DNA of 64,000 nucleotides from contig NZ_BEWG01000025.1 of NCBI RefSeq assembly GCF_002723835.1, positions 62,001-126,000 of the forward strand, written 5' to 3'. The notes beneath the pieces are model-generated. The model searched no databases. It saw only the letters and a program-made list of their open reading frames with translations, and was not told the origin of the DNA. Both the position numbers and the translations under genes were made by a program. Below are positions 38,199 to 47,309 of the stretch, one piece after another (the stretch's first letter is position 1; each line of letters begins with the position of its first letter). The DNA comes from Mycobacterium sp. shizuoka-1 (GTDB taxonomy: Bacteria > Actinomycetota > Actinomycetes > Mycobacteriales > Mycobacteriaceae).

Positions 38199-38894
38199 AT
38201 GCGCATTCTGCACCTGACCGCACTGCTGGCGGTCGGTGTCGTGCTGGGTGAGTACGGCATCGCGGTCGCAGGCGCGCAGACCGACTGCGCGGCACTGGGC
38301 GGAGTCATGGAGCCCGGCAACGTCTGCCACGTACAGAGCTCGGCATCGAACTACACGATGGATTTGCGGTTCCCCACCGACTACGCCGACCAGCAAGCCG
38401 TCCTCGACTACCTGGCGCAGAACCGCGACGGATTCACCAACGTTGCGCAGACGCCGGCCTCGCGGAACACGCCCTACGAAATGGACGTCACCACACAGTC
38501 ATTCACCTCTGGGCCACCTGCCGGAGGCACACAAAGCGTGGTGCTCAAGCTGTTCCAGGACGTCGGCGGTGCACACCCGACGACCTGGTACAAGGCGTTC
38601 ACCTACGATGTGGCGCACCGCAAACCGGTCACCTTCGACACCCTGTTCGCGCCCGACGCCAACGCTGTCGCCGCGATATTTCCGGTGGTGCAACGCGATC
38701 TGGAACGCCAGACCGGACGCAGCGGCGTGATCGCCACGAGCGACGGGCTCGATCCGTCGCACTATCAGGACTTCGCCATCACCGACGACGCGGTGATCTT
38801 CTTCTTCAGCCAAGGCGAACTGCTGCCGTCGGACGCCGGCGCGACCTCGGCGTCGGTGCCGCGGGCGGTCCTGCCGCCGTTGCAGCTGACCTAG
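38199..38894 (+). CDS. Secreted TB22.2-like protein (Rv3036c-type, RsiV/DUF3298-like)
   Basis: A 231-residue exported protein. The signal peptide is MRILHLTALLAVGVVLGEYG followed by AVAGAQT, with cleavage near residue 27. The body matches the secreted esterase-like TB22.2 family: two Cys near the N-terminus, SSASNYTMDLRFPTDYADQQAVLDYL, and a DUF3298-type FAITDDAVIFFFSQGELLPS end. Esterase activity is reported for the M. tuberculosis protein as I recall, but no classical serine elbow is obvious. The stop overlaps the facing gene in CTAG. Confidence 0.85.
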   Translation: MRILHLTALLAVGVVLGEYGIAVAGAQTDCAALGGVMEPGNVCHVQSSASNYTMDLRFPTDYADQQAVLDYLAQNRDGFTNVAQTPASRNTPYEMDVTTQSFTSGPPAGGTQSVVLKLFQDVGGAHPTTWYKAFTYDVAHRKPVTFDTLFAPDANAVAAIFPVVQRDLERQTGRSGVIATSDGLDPSHYQDFAITDDAVIFFFSQGELLPSDAGATSASVPRAVLPPLQLT

Positions 38895-40189
38895 TCGGGG
38901 TCGAAGCCGTAGAGCTGGCCCGCGCTGGTCGCCACCACCACCCGACGATCCGCGCCGACCGAAACCCCCACCGGGAACCCGTCGGCCTGCGGCAGTGGAT
39001 AGCTGTTGAGTGTGCGGCCGTTCGCGGGATCGAAGACCAACAACGACAGCCCTGACGACGGGTCGGCGACCACGGTGTAGGCGGTCGTGCCCGCCTGACT
39101 CGACGAGCTCAGCGGGGTGACATCGTCGCGCCGCCAGGCGATGTCGGCGTGCTGACCGGCGTCCTTGATGGCCACCAGATGGGTGTTCGGTCCGCCCCCG
39201 ACGACGATCAGGCCGTCGGGCGAGACCGACGGCGGGGTCTGCGGCAGGAAGTCCAGCGGCACAGACCATTTCGCTTTGCCGTCGGAGGTGTTCAATGCCC
39301 AGAGTTTCTGGTCGCGTCCGGTCACGTAGACGGTCGTGCCGTCGGCGGAGGCCACCGGTGCGGCCAGCACACCGGCGGCGATCGCGTCGCTGCTCCACTC
39401 CCGGGTCAGCAGTGGGGTCTGGCCGGGGTGGTACTGCAGACCCACCATTCTCGACGCGGTGGCGCCCGGTTGCCACAGGCTCACCACGATCGTGCGGGTC
39501 GCCGCGGCATACGCAGGCGGGGCCGAGACCGGGCACTGCGGCTGCGCGCGGGCACAGTCGGCCAGGCCACGGGTGGAATCGGTGGGATCGAGGCCCTCGA
39601 CGAGGTCGAGCGGGGTTCCGGTCACGTCGCCGCGATGGGAGTCGAACACCAGCACCTGCCCGAGGTGGGTCACCACCAACAGCCGGCCGCCGCCGAGAAA
39701 CCGTGCCGTGGTCGGCATCCCGATGACGTTCTGACGCCAGCGGATCCACTGGGTGGGCGGGTAGGCCTGCATCATGCCGGGCTGGCCGATGTAGAGGTTG
39801 TCGAACTGGTCGAACAGCGGGCTGGCGAATCCGCCGCCGAGCACCATCCGGGTACACCAACGCTGGCGGCCGTTGTTGTCGATCTCCCACACCATCAGCG
39901 AACAGCCGCCGGCGGTCTGACCGTTGACCGCCAGGTAGCTGCCGTCGCCCAGGGCTGCCCCGGCGCCCAGCTCGCCCTTGACCGACCGGCTCCACCGCAA
40001 CCGGAGCGCGGAAGCCCCGCCGGTGCTCGTGAAGCTGCTGTTGGCGGCATCGCCGTATTGGGCGGACCAGCTGTGCGCTGCGGTGGACTCGACCCAGGAG
40101 TCGGTGTTCCCACAGCCGGCCAGGCCGGTCACAACCAGCGCGGCCGACGCCGACGCCAGCACTCGCCGCGGTACCCGTGTCTTAACCAT
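38891..40189 (-). CDS. PQQ-like beta-propeller lipoprotein (Rv3035-type)
   Basis: A 432-residue exported lipoprotein with signal peptide and lipobox ending in GLAGC (Cys near residue 26), then repeated beta-propeller blades of the PQQ/WD type (GDGSYLAVNGQ, DGTTVYVTGRDQKLWALNTSDGKAKW, GQLYGFDPD). No PQQ-dehydrogenase active site is visible, so it is likely a binding scaffold at the cell envelope. It is the only minus-strand gene among plus-strand neighbours here. Confidence 0.85.
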   Translation of the reverse strand: MVKTRVPRRVLASASAALVVTGLAGCGNTDSWVESTAAHSWSAQYGDAANSSFTSTGGASALRLRWSRSVKGELGAGAALGDGSYLAVNGQTAGGCSLMVWEIDNNGRQRWCTRMVLGGGFASPLFDQFDNLYIGQPGMMQAYPPTQWIRWRQNVIGMPTTARFLGGGRLLVVTHLGQVLVFDSHRGDVTGTPLDLVEGLDPTDSTRGLADCARAQPQCPVSAPPAYAAATRTIVVSLWQPGATASRMVGLQYHPGQTPLLTREWSSDAIAAGVLAAPVASADGTTVYVTGRDQKLWALNTSDGKAKWSVPLDFLPQTPPSVSPDGLIVVGGGPNTHLVAIKDAGQHADIAWRRDDVTPLSSSSQAGTTAYTVVADPSSGLSLLVFDPANGRTLNSYPLPQADGFPVGVSVGADRRVVVATSAGQLYGFDPD

Positions 40190-40238
40190 CCCGCCACCAG
40201 ACAGTACAGGCGGGGCTTACCCATGCCGTCCCTGGAGC

Positions 40239-40244
40239 TAGGCT
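40239..40244 (+). promoter_or_regulatory. -10 hexamer for the acyltransferase gene
   Basis: TAGGCT lies 8 nt before the ATG at 40253, suggesting a leaderless or nearly leaderless mRNA. Confidence 0.5.
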
Positions 40245-40252
40245 CTCAGCCC

Positions 40253-40999
40253 ATGACGTCGATGTGGGGCTCGCCGGTCCACAAGCGGTGGAGGGGTTCG
40301 CGGCTGCGTGACCCGAGACAGGCCAGGTTCCTGACCCGGGAATCGCTGCGCTGGGTCATCAAGAACCGCGCGTACACGCCCTGGTATCTGGTGCGCTACT
40401 GGCGGCTGTTGAAGTTCAAGCTGGCCAACCCGCACGTCATCACCCGCGGCATGGTGTTCCTCGGCAAGAACGTCGAAATCCACGCCACCCCGGAGCTGGC
40501 GCAACTGGAGATCGGCCGGTGGGTGCACATCGGTGACAAGAACACCATCCGCGCCCACGAGGGCTCGCTGCGATTCGGCGACAAGGTGGTGCTGGGCCGC
40601 GACAACGTCATCAACTGCTACCTGGACATCGAGCTGGGCGACTCCGCGCTGATGGCCGACTGGTGCTACGTCTGCGACTTCGACCACAAGATGGACAACA
40701 TCGAGATGCCGATCAAGGACCAGGGCATCATCAAGAGTCCGGTGCGGATCGGTCCGGACACCTGGATCGCGGCGAAGGTGACCGTGCTGCGGGGCACCAC
40801 GGTCGGGCGTGGCTGCGTGCTCGGCGCGCACGCCGTCGTCAAGGGCGACATCCCGGACTTCTCGATCGCGGTGGGGTCACCGGCGAAGGTGGTCAAGAAT
40901 CGCAAACTCGCCTGGGAGACCTCGGCGGCCCAGCGCGCCGAGCTGGCCGCCGCGCTGGCCGACATCGAGCGGAAAAAGGCCTCGCGTCTAGAGGCTTAA
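40253..40999 (+). CDS. Hexapeptide-repeat (LbH) acyltransferase (Rv3034c-type)
   Basis: A 248-residue protein with a left-handed beta-helix built of hexapeptide repeats (VEIHATPELAQLEIGRWVHIGDKN, then VLGRDNVINCYLDI) and the usual closing VGSPAKVVKNRK. The insert ADWCYVCDFDHKM contains the probable catalytic His. It probably transfers acetyl or another short acyl group to sugars. In M. tuberculosis the orthologue lies in the methylglucose lipopolysaccharide region, fitting acylation of those glycans. An in-frame ATG 30 nt upstream is an alternative start. Confidence 0.86.
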   Translation: MTSMWGSPVHKRWRGSRLRDPRQARFLTRESLRWVIKNRAYTPWYLVRYWRLLKFKLANPHVITRGMVFLGKNVEIHATPELAQLEIGRWVHIGDKNTIRAHEGSLRFGDKVVLGRDNVINCYLDIELGDSALMADWCYVCDFDHKMDNIEMPIKDQGIIKSPVRIGPDTWIAAKVTVLRGTTVGRGCVLGAHAVVKGDIPDFSIAVGSPAKVVKNRKLAWETSAAQRAELAAALADIERKKASRLEA

Positions 41000-41090
41000 G
41001 TCATGTTCTAGCGGGGCTTTAGGCACTATTGGCGGCCGATTGTCCGGAGTTATGCAGAGGCATCCATTCACCTCGTCGGGGAGGGTACCT

Positions 41091-41573
41091 GTGAAGATCT
41101 CCACCATCATCAAGGCTGTACTGGCCACCACGGTGAGCATGCTCGTCGTGCTGGCGGCCGCGCCGTTCTCGGCGGCGGCCGACTATCCCATCGTGGGCAG
41201 GCTGGGTAGCCCGTTGACGATGACCGACAGCGTCGGCCAGGTCAGTCTGAGCTGGACGGTCGGCGGCCTCAAGCCGTCCACCGACGTGATGCCGGGCTAT
41301 CAGGTCGCGGGCCAGCTCTGGGAGGCGACCGCCACGGTCAATGCGCTCAGCGGTCCGGTCACGCCGGCCATCTCGCAGTTCAACGCCGTGGCCCCCAATC
41401 AGGCGGCCTACCGGGTGCTGTGGATGGTCGCCGCACCCTCGAACATCAGCGGCGCCACCATCCCGCAGGGCGGCACGGCGACCGGCAAGATCCATTTCGA
41501 CGTCACCGGTCCCGCACCGACCACGGTCACCATGAACAACGGCATGGAGGACCTGCTGATCTGGACGCCCTGA
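41091..41573 (+). CDS. Secreted MPT63-like protein (DUF1942, Rv3033-type)
   Basis: A 160-residue secreted immunoglobulin-like protein. The signal peptide covers about residues 1-32 (TTVSMLVVLAAAPFSAAA, cleaved near ADYP). The mature part follows the DUF1942 pattern: LGSPLTMTDSVGQVSLSWTVGGLKPS, PGYQVAGQLWEATATV, YRVLWMV, TIPQGGTATGKIHFDV and EDLLIW. MPT63 is a major secreted antigen of unknown function. The GTG at 41091 follows GGGAGGGTACC and gives a proper signal peptide. Confidence 0.88.
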   Translation: MKISTIIKAVLATTVSMLVVLAAAPFSAAADYPIVGRLGSPLTMTDSVGQVSLSWTVGGLKPSTDVMPGYQVAGQLWEATATVNALSGPVTPAISQFNAVAPNQAAYRVLWMVAAPSNISGATIPQGGTATGKIHFDVTGPAPTTVTMNNGMEDLLIWTP

Positions 41574-41597
41574 CCGGCACCCTCGGGGCCCGTCGAA

Positions 41598-42833
41598 CTA
41601 GGAGCGGCCCGGTAGTGCGTGCTCGACGATCGGCCGGCGCGGCAGCGGATCGCGTTCGTGACGCTTGGCGGCCAGATACACGCCGGCGGTCTCGGTGGCC
41701 ACGGTGTGCCAGTCGAAGTCGGAAGTCAGCCGGGCCCGTGCGGCGTTCGCGCGCTGTTGGGCCGCAACCGGATCGTCGAGGACGCGACGGACGGCGTCGG
41801 CGAGTGCGCTGACGTCGCGGGGTGGGAACGACACCCCGGTCTCGCCGTCGATCACGGCCTCCCCGAGGCCGCCGACGTTGGACGTGACCAGTGGTGCGCC
41901 CGCCGCGGCCGCCTCGAGCGCGGCGATGCCGAACGGCTCGTAGTGGCTGGGCAGTAGCGCGGCATCGGCGCGATGCAGCAGGCGCAGCAACTGATCGTGG
42001 TCTACCCGGCCCGCGAAGCGAACGCATCTGAGTACCTTGTGCTTTCGGGCGACCTCGACGAGCCAGTCCTGTTGGGTGCCGTCGCCGGCGATGGTCAGAG
42101 TGGTTCCGGGGTGGGTACGCCGGATACGAGGCAGGGCGGCGATCGCCTCATGCACGCCCTTCTCGTATTCCAGCCGGCCGATGAACAGCAGCTCCGGCGG
42201 GCCGGTGTGGGCGCGGCGGGGGGCGAACGGCCAACGGCTGGAATCGATTCCGTTGCGGATCACGACGATCTCGGCGAGGTCGGGGCCGAACAGATCGGAG
42301 ATCTCGTCGGCCATCGACGCCGAGCAGGCGATCAACGAATCGGACTCTCGGACGAACCACGACTCCACGGCGTGGACCTGGCGGCTGATCGGCCCGGACA
42401 CCCAACCGGAATGTCTGCCCGCCTCGGTGGCATGCACCGTGGAAACCATGGGCACGTCGAAGAATTCGGCCAAAGCGATGGCGGGGTGGGCCACCAGCCA
42501 GTCGTGGGCGTGCACCACGTCGGGCTGCCAGCCCTTGGCCTGCAGCGTCAACCCGGCGCGGGTCATCGCGTGGCCCATCGCCAGCGTCCAGGCCATCAGG
42601 TCGCGGCCGAAGTCGAACTCGTGCGGGTCCTGGGCGGCGGCGATCACCCGCACGCCTTCGTGGACCTCGTCGGTGGTCGGGTGGGTGCTGGGGTCGGTGC
42701 CCGACGGCCGCCGGGACAGCACCACCACGTCGTGCCCGTCGGCGGCGAGCGCGGTCGCCAGCTGATAGACGTGCCGGCCCAGTCCGCCGATGATCACCGG
42801 CGGGTATTCCCACGAGACCATCAGGATCTTCAC
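41598..42833 (-). CDS. GT4 alpha-1,4-glucosyltransferase (Rv3032-type)
   Basis: A 411-residue retaining glycosyltransferase with two Rossmann domains: SWEYPPVIIGGLGRHV at the start, VVHAHDWLVAHPA, LLFIGRLEYEKGVHEAI in the middle and the catalytic EPFGIAALEAAAAGAPLV. Rv3032 elongates the alpha-1,4-glucan chain of methylglucose lipopolysaccharide and contributes to glycogen/capsular glucan. It overlaps the branching-enzyme stop by 4 nt (GTGA), in an operon with the GH57 and methyltransferase genes. Confidence 0.92.
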   Translation of the reverse strand: MKILMVSWEYPPVIIGGLGRHVYQLATALAADGHDVVVLSRRPSGTDPSTHPTTDEVHEGVRVIAAAQDPHEFDFGRDLMAWTLAMGHAMTRAGLTLQAKGWQPDVVHAHDWLVAHPAIALAEFFDVPMVSTVHATEAGRHSGWVSGPISRQVHAVESWFVRESDSLIACSASMADEISDLFGPDLAEIVVIRNGIDSSRWPFAPRRAHTGPPELLFIGRLEYEKGVHEAIAALPRIRRTHPGTTLTIAGDGTQQDWLVEVARKHKVLRCVRFAGRVDHDQLLRLLHRADAALLPSHYEPFGIAALEAAAAGAPLVTSNVGGLGEAVIDGETGVSFPPRDVSALADAVRRVLDDPVAAQQRANAARARLTSDFDWHTVATETAGVYLAAKRHERDPLPRRPIVEHALPGRS

Positions 42834-44398
42834 GGCAGCCTCCTGGCGTCGAGCCCGCCGAACAACCCATCGGCGCGGTTCCAGCCGGCGGCCAGCCGTT
42901 CGGCGGCGTCGCGGCGTCCCGATGCCAGTGCGTCGGAGATCTCCCGGGCGGCGTGGGCGTGCAGGTGGGCGCGGTAGCGGGCGTAGTCGGCCGCCGAATC
43001 CTTGCTGACCATGAACGGCCAGTCGCTGGACACGGTCAGCAGCGTCTCGCGCAGGATCTGGTCGGCGACGAAATCCCGGCTGGGCGAGCTGCCGTTGTGC
43101 GCCAGTGCCTTGTCCACGCACGCCAACGCGGTGTCGACCACCTCGGTGTTGAGCGCGACCAGGTCGGCGACCTGCTCGCCGGACCACACCTGCCAGTCCT
43201 TGCCGGATCCCCATGAGCTGGGCGGTAATTCGACCGGGGCGCCGACGAACCCGGCGGCCAGCGCGTCGCTCAGGGTGCCCACCCGCACGCCCGCCTCGGG
43301 CAGTGCGCGCAGCAACCGCTCCAGCCAGACCGGCCCCTCGTACCACCAGTGGCCGAACAATTCGGTGTCGAAGGCGGCCACCACGTGGGCCGGACGGCCG
43401 ATGCGCTCGGTCTCGGACCGTAGCCGGTCGCGCACCAGCGCGACGAAGTCGGCGACGTGGGTGTCGATCGCCGCATCGGCGCGCTGCGGGTCATACGGGG
43501 CCTTGGCGTCGGAGTCCACGTTGCGACCGGTGACCCGGGCGGGCTTGAGGCCGGTCAGGTGGTCGTAGGTGTGGAAGTCCCGATAGGCGGCGTGGCCGGG
43601 ATATCCCGACTTCGGTGACCACACCCGGTAGCTGATCTGAAGGTCGCGGCCGAAGGCCACCACGTCTGTCGACCCGACCGGGCGGCCCAGGGCGGTGTCG
43701 CCGTGCAGTGACGGTCCGTCGACCATGAAGTGCCCGACGCCGGCGGCGGCGTAGTCGTCTTCCATCCCGGGGGCGTAGGCGCATTCGGGGGCCCAGATGC
43801 CCTTCGGCGTGTGGGCGAAGCGCTGACCGGCGTCGGCCAACCCTTCACGCAGCGCGAACTCGCGCAGCCGGGGATTGAGCAGCGGCTGGAACGGGTGGGC
43901 CAGCGGCCCGCCCAACAGTTCCACCGTGCCCGCGTCGATCAGTTCGCGCAGCAGCGGGCTGGCGCCGTGGCGCCACAGCGTGCCGAACTCCTCGAGCGCG
44001 CGGCCGGCTTCGTCATACTCGCGAATGCCGAACCGGCGCAATGCTTCCGGGGTGGTCGCCGGGCCGGCGGCGGAGCCGGTGGGGGTGCGCAGGGTGGCGG
44101 CTTCCAGTGCCCGCAGCTGCCAGTTGGCCAGCCAGCGGTGCATGCCGTCGAGGCAGTACGGGTCGTCGAGCTGGGCGGTCACCACCGGGGTCATGCCCAG
44201 GGTGATCACCCCGCGCCGCCCCTCGGCGGCGAGCGTGCGCAGCACCCGCATCAACGGCAGGTAGGCCGCCGACCACGATTGATAGAGCCATTCCTCGCCG
44301 ACCGGCCAGCGGCCGTGGTGGGCCAGCCACGGCAGGTGCGTGTGCAGGACCAGGGTGAACTGGCCCGGCACCGGCTCGGCTGGCGACGGTGTCCTCAT
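42830..44398 (-). CDS. GH57 1,4-alpha-glucan branching enzyme (Rv3031-type)
   Basis: A 522-residue GH57 protein: HTHLPWLAHHGRWPVGEEWLYQ at the N-terminus, the nucleophile-region GIWAPECAYAPG near residue 205 and the acid Asp in VVAAFDTELFGHWWYEG near 355, then a C-terminal helical domain. It introduces alpha-1,6 branches into glucans and is thought to act in methylglucose lipopolysaccharide synthesis. It overlaps genes on both sides by 4 nt, giving a tightly coupled three-gene operon. Confidence 0.92.
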   Translation of the reverse strand: MRTPSPAEPVPGQFTLVLHTHLPWLAHHGRWPVGEEWLYQSWSAAYLPLMRVLRTLAAEGRRGVITLGMTPVVTAQLDDPYCLDGMHRWLANWQLRALEAATLRTPTGSAAGPATTPEALRRFGIREYDEAGRALEEFGTLWRHGASPLLRELIDAGTVELLGGPLAHPFQPLLNPRLREFALREGLADAGQRFAHTPKGIWAPECAYAPGMEDDYAAAGVGHFMVDGPSLHGDTALGRPVGSTDVVAFGRDLQISYRVWSPKSGYPGHAAYRDFHTYDHLTGLKPARVTGRNVDSDAKAPYDPQRADAAIDTHVADFVALVRDRLRSETERIGRPAHVVAAFDTELFGHWWYEGPVWLERLLRALPEAGVRVGTLSDALAAGFVGAPVELPPSSWGSGKDWQVWSGEQVADLVALNTEVVDTALACVDKALAHNGSSPSRDFVADQILRETLLTVSSDWPFMVSKDSAADYARYRAHLHAHAAREISDALASGRRDAAERLAAGWNRADGLFGGLDARRLP

Positions 44399-45171
44399 GG
44401 GCGCACCGCGATCGCCACCAGATCCAGGCTGTCGTCGATGTCGCGGGCGGCCGATTCCAGGACGTCGAAGTCGTCGCAGCGCACCGCGGCCACGTCGGCC
44501 AGCAGCTCGTCGGACCACGGGGCATCGGCCAGTGCGCGTTCGATCTGAGCCTCGATGATCGAACCGCCGTGGCGTTCGTCCATCGCGGCCAGGCCCGGCC
44601 CATGAAAAACCCCGTAGACACCGTCAATCGCGAAACCGCCGTCGGTGAGCAGTTCGGCCAGCTCGCCGGCGTTGAGCTCACGGGTGTGGAACGGGTTGAC
44701 GGGGGTGTCGAGGCCGGGGGAGAAGGTGATCCGGTTGGGCGTCGACATCAGCAGCAAGCCGCCGGGTCGCAACACGCGCGCGCATTCGGCCACGAATTGT
44801 GGTTGATCCCACAAATGCTCGATGACCTGGAAGTTCACCACAACGTCAACCGAAGCGTCGGGCAGCGGTAGGGACGCCAGATTGCCCGCGACCACCTGGA
44901 CGCGCGGGTAGCGGGTCCGGACGTGGGCCACCGTGGCCGCGTCGTAGTCCACCGCCACCACGCGGCGGGCCACCGAGGCGATCAGGTCGGCCCCGTAGCC
45001 CTCGCCGCATCCCGCTTCGAGGACGTCACGACCTGCGCAAAGATCCAGCAGGCGGCGATAGACCACCTCGTGCCGGCGGAACCAGTAGTTCTCTTCCGCC
45101 AGCCCGGGGATGGTTCGCTCGCCGGTCAGCGGTAAACCGCTGTCACCTGCGTCAGTCACGGATGCGCTCAT
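44395..45171 (-). CDS. SAM-dependent methyltransferase (Rv3030-type)
   Basis: A 258-residue class I methyltransferase with motif I DVLEAGCGEGYGADL near residue 50, the acidic VVAVDYDAATVAHV, NFQVIEHLWDQPQFVAECARVLRPGG, and a C-terminal part fitting a sugar acceptor. It is the first gene of the operon with the branching enzyme and glucosyltransferase, and is expected to methylate glucose units of methylglucose lipopolysaccharide (inference from the cluster). Confidence 0.88.
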   Translation of the reverse strand: MSASVTDAGDSGLPLTGERTIPGLAEENYWFRRHEVVYRRLLDLCAGRDVLEAGCGEGYGADLIASVARRVVAVDYDAATVAHVRTRYPRVQVVAGNLASLPLPDASVDVVVNFQVIEHLWDQPQFVAECARVLRPGGLLLMSTPNRITFSPGLDTPVNPFHTRELNAGELAELLTDGGFAIDGVYGVFHGPGLAAMDERHGGSIIEAQIERALADAPWSDELLADVAAVRCDDFDVLESAARDIDDSLDLVAIAVRP

Positions 45172-45199
45172 TGCAAGGCAGGCTAACCCGAAGTTGGCG

Positions 45200-45270
45200 G
45201 TTCGCGAACTGCTCGGTACCGATGGGCTGCTAGAACACAAACTTCGACCAGCTATGGTGTTCGTGCGAAC
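45200..45270. promoter_or_regulatory. Two GTTCG/CGAAC palindromes in a divergent promoter region
   Basis: GTTCGCGAAC (45200-45209) and GTTCG-TG-CGAAC (45259-45270) are perfect palindromes 59 nt apart between the methyltransferase operon and fixA. They are not LexA boxes, whose half-sites point the other way. The cognate regulator is unknown. Confidence 0.4.
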
Positions 45271-45278
45271 CACTCTAA

Positions 45279-45294
45279 GTTACTTATCAGTAAC
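45279..45294. promoter_or_regulatory. GTTACT-TATC-AGTAAC palindrome upstream of fixA
   Basis: A perfect 6-bp inverted repeat with a 4-nt centre, about 80 nt upstream of the fixA ATG. Its AT-rich composition stands out locally. It may be an operator for a TetR- or GntR-type regulator of the ETF genes. Confidence 0.5.
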
Positions 45295-45374
45295 ATGATG
45301 TGAGTTGCGGAATGACCAAAAGTCTTGCGACCTCTCCTGGCCGCAGGACGCTGCCAGGAGGACGTAGAAGACTC

Positions 45375-46169
45375 ATGACGAACATCGTGGTCCTGATCAA
45401 ACAGGTCCCAGACACGTGGTCCGAGCGCAAGCTGTCCGACGGTGACTTCACGCTCGATCGCGACGCTGCCGACGCCGTGCTGGACGAGATCAACGAGCGC
45501 GCCGTCGAAGAAGCGCTGCTGATCAAGGAGCGCGAAGGCGACGCAGGCGGCACGGTGACCGTGCTGACCGCCGGCCCGGAGCGCGCCACCGAGGCGATCC
45601 GCAAGGCGCTGTCCATGGGTGCCGACAAGGCCGTGCACCTGCTCGACGAGGGCCTGCACGGTTCCGACATGGTGCAGACCGGCTGGGCGCTGGCCCGCGC
45701 GCTGGGCGCCATCGAAGGCACCGAGCTGGTCATCGCCGGTAACGAGGCCACCGACGGCACCGGCGGTGCGGTCCCGGCGATCATCGCCGAGTACCTCGGC
45801 CTGCCCCAGCTGACGCACCTGCGCAAGGTGTCCGTCGAGGGCGGCAAGATCACCGGCGAGCGCGAGACCGACGAGGGCGTGTTCACCGTGGAGGCCACGC
45901 TGCCCGCGGTCATCAGCGTCAACGAGAAGATCAACGAGCCGCGCTTCCCGTCCTTCAAGGGCATCATGGCCGCCAAGAAGAAGGAAGTGACCACTCTGAC
46001 GCTGGCCGAGATCGGCGTCGAGGGCGATGAGGTCGGCCTGGCCAACGCCGGTTCGACGGTGCTGGCGTCTACGCCGAAGCCGCCGAAGACCGCAGGCGAG
46101 AAGATCACCGACGAGGGCGAAGGCGGCAAGAAGATCGCCGAGTACCTGGTTGCTCAGAAAATCATCTAG
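45375..46169 (+). CDS. fixA: Electron transfer flavoprotein beta subunit
   Basis: A 264-residue ETF-beta: IVVLIKQVPDTWSERKLSDGDFTLDRDAAD at the N-terminus, the AMP-binding LVIAGNEATDGTGGAVPAIIAEYLGLP near residues 117-143, and a C-terminal arm embracing the alpha subunit. The complex carries electrons from acyl-CoA dehydrogenases to an ETF:quinone oxidoreductase. The orthologue is Rv3029c. The ATG at 45375 is followed by fixB after 46 nt. In mycobacteria ETF is needed for fatty-acid and cholesterol use. Confidence 0.96.
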   Translation: MTNIVVLIKQVPDTWSERKLSDGDFTLDRDAADAVLDEINERAVEEALLIKEREGDAGGTVTVLTAGPERATEAIRKALSMGADKAVHLLDEGLHGSDMVQTGWALARALGAIEGTELVIAGNEATDGTGGAVPAIIAEYLGLPQLTHLRKVSVEGGKITGERETDEGVFTVEATLPAVISVNEKINEPRFPSFKGIMAAKKKEVTTLTLAEIGVEGDEVGLANAGSTVLASTPKPPKTAGEKITDEGEGGKKIAEYLVAQKII

Positions 46170-46215
46170 CAGACCTTTCCCGTAGACCCCACAGAACAAG
46201 AGGCGAACAACCGCT

Positions 46216-47172
46216 ATGGCTGAAGTACTTGTGCTCGTCGAGCACTCCGAAGGCGCGGTGAAGAAAGTCACCGCCGAGCTCATCACCGCCGCCCGCACCC
46301 TGGGCGAGCCCGCCGCCGTCGTGATCGGTGCCCCCGGCACCGCCGCGCCGCTGGTCGACGACCTCAAGGCCGCCGGTGCGGCCAAGATCTACGTCGCTGA
46401 GTCGGCCGACGCCGAGGGCTACCTGATCACCCCCTTCGTCGACGTCCTGGCGTCGCTGGTGGAGTCGGCCGCTCCGGCGGCCGTGCTGTTGGCCGCCAAC
46501 GCCGACGGCAAGGAGATCGCCGGCCGGCTGGCCGCCCGCACGGGTGCCGGCCTGCTGTCCGACGTCGTCGAGGTCAAGGAAGGCGGCAAGGGCGTCCACT
46601 CGATCTTCGGTGGCGCGTTCACCGTCGAGGCCCAGGCCAACGGGGACACCCCGGTGATCACCGTGCGCCCCGGCGCCGTCGAGGCCGCCCCGTCCGCCGG
46701 TGCCGGCGAGCAGGTCAGCGTCGAGGTGCCCGCGCAGGCCGAGAACGCCACCAAGATCACCTCGCGCCAGCCCGCCGTGGCCGGCGACCGCCCCGAGCTG
46801 ACCGAGGCCACCGTGGTGGTCTCCGGCGGCCGTGGTGTCGGCAGCGCCGAGAAGTTCTCGGTGGTCGAGGAGCTGGCCGACTCGCTCGGTGGCGCCGTCG
46901 GCGCCTCGCGCGCGGCCGTCGACTCCGGCTACTACCCGGGCCAGTTCCAGGTCGGTCAGACCGGCAAGACGGTCTCGCCGCAGCTGTACATCGCGCTGGG
47001 CATCTCCGGGGCGATCCAGCACCGCGCCGGCATGCAGACCTCCAAGACGATCATCGCGGTGAACAAGGACGAGGAAGCACCGATCTTCGAGATCGCCGAT
47101 TACGGCATCGTCGGCGATCTGTTCAACGTCACACCGCAGCTGACCGAGGCGGTCAAGGCCCGCAAGGGTTAA
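46216..47172 (+). CDS. fixB: Electron transfer flavoprotein alpha subunit
   Basis: A 318-residue ETF-alpha binding FAD through its C-terminal domain: [15 protein letters not shown] near residue 200, then [41 protein letters not shown] and [19 protein letters not shown]. The N-terminal domain pairs with FixA. Orthologue Rv3028c. A strong terminator follows, closing the fixAB unit. Confidence 0.97.
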   Translation: MAEVLVLVEHSEGAVKKVTAELITAARTLGEPAAVVIGAPGTAAPLVDDLKAAGAAKIYVAESADAEGYLITPFVDVLASLVESAAPAAVLLAANADGKEIAGRLAARTGAGLLSDVVEVKEGGKGVHSIFGGAFTVEAQANGDTPVITVRPGAVEAAPSAGAGEQVSVEVPAQAENATKITSRQPAVAGDRPELTEATVVVSGGRGVGSAEKFSVVEELADSLGGAVGASRAAVDSGYYPGQFQVGQTGKTVSPQLYIALGISGAIQHRAGMQTSKTIIAVNKDEEAPIFEIADYGIVGDLFNVTPQLTEAVKARKG

Positions 47173-47189
47173 CCACACAGCTCCAGGCG

Positions 47190-47234
47190 ACGGCCCCCGC
47201 ACGTCATTCCGACGTGTCGGGGGCCGTTGCTTTT
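47190..47234 (+). terminator. Strong terminator after fixAB
   Basis: A 16-bp stem (ACGGCCCCCGCACGTC against its complement with one bulged T) and a 5-nt loop, followed by TGCTTTTATT. It lies 18 nt after the fixB stop. Confidence 0.85.
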
Positions 47235-47309
47235 ATTGGTCATCGAGCGTGCACTAACACGTCACGCGGGCGTTGACATCCCGCTGACCGCCTCGGCGAC
47301 CGTTCAGGT

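Noticed and set aside
45200..45270. GTTCG...CGAAC palindromes as LexA (SOS) boxes
   Set aside because: Mycobacterial LexA sites have GAAC-N4-GTTC half-sites in the opposite orientation, so these do not match.
47273..47309. TTGACA as -35 box of the OlsB-like gene
   Set aside because: No TANNNT hexamer lies at a suitable distance before the start codon, so a promoter could not be supported.
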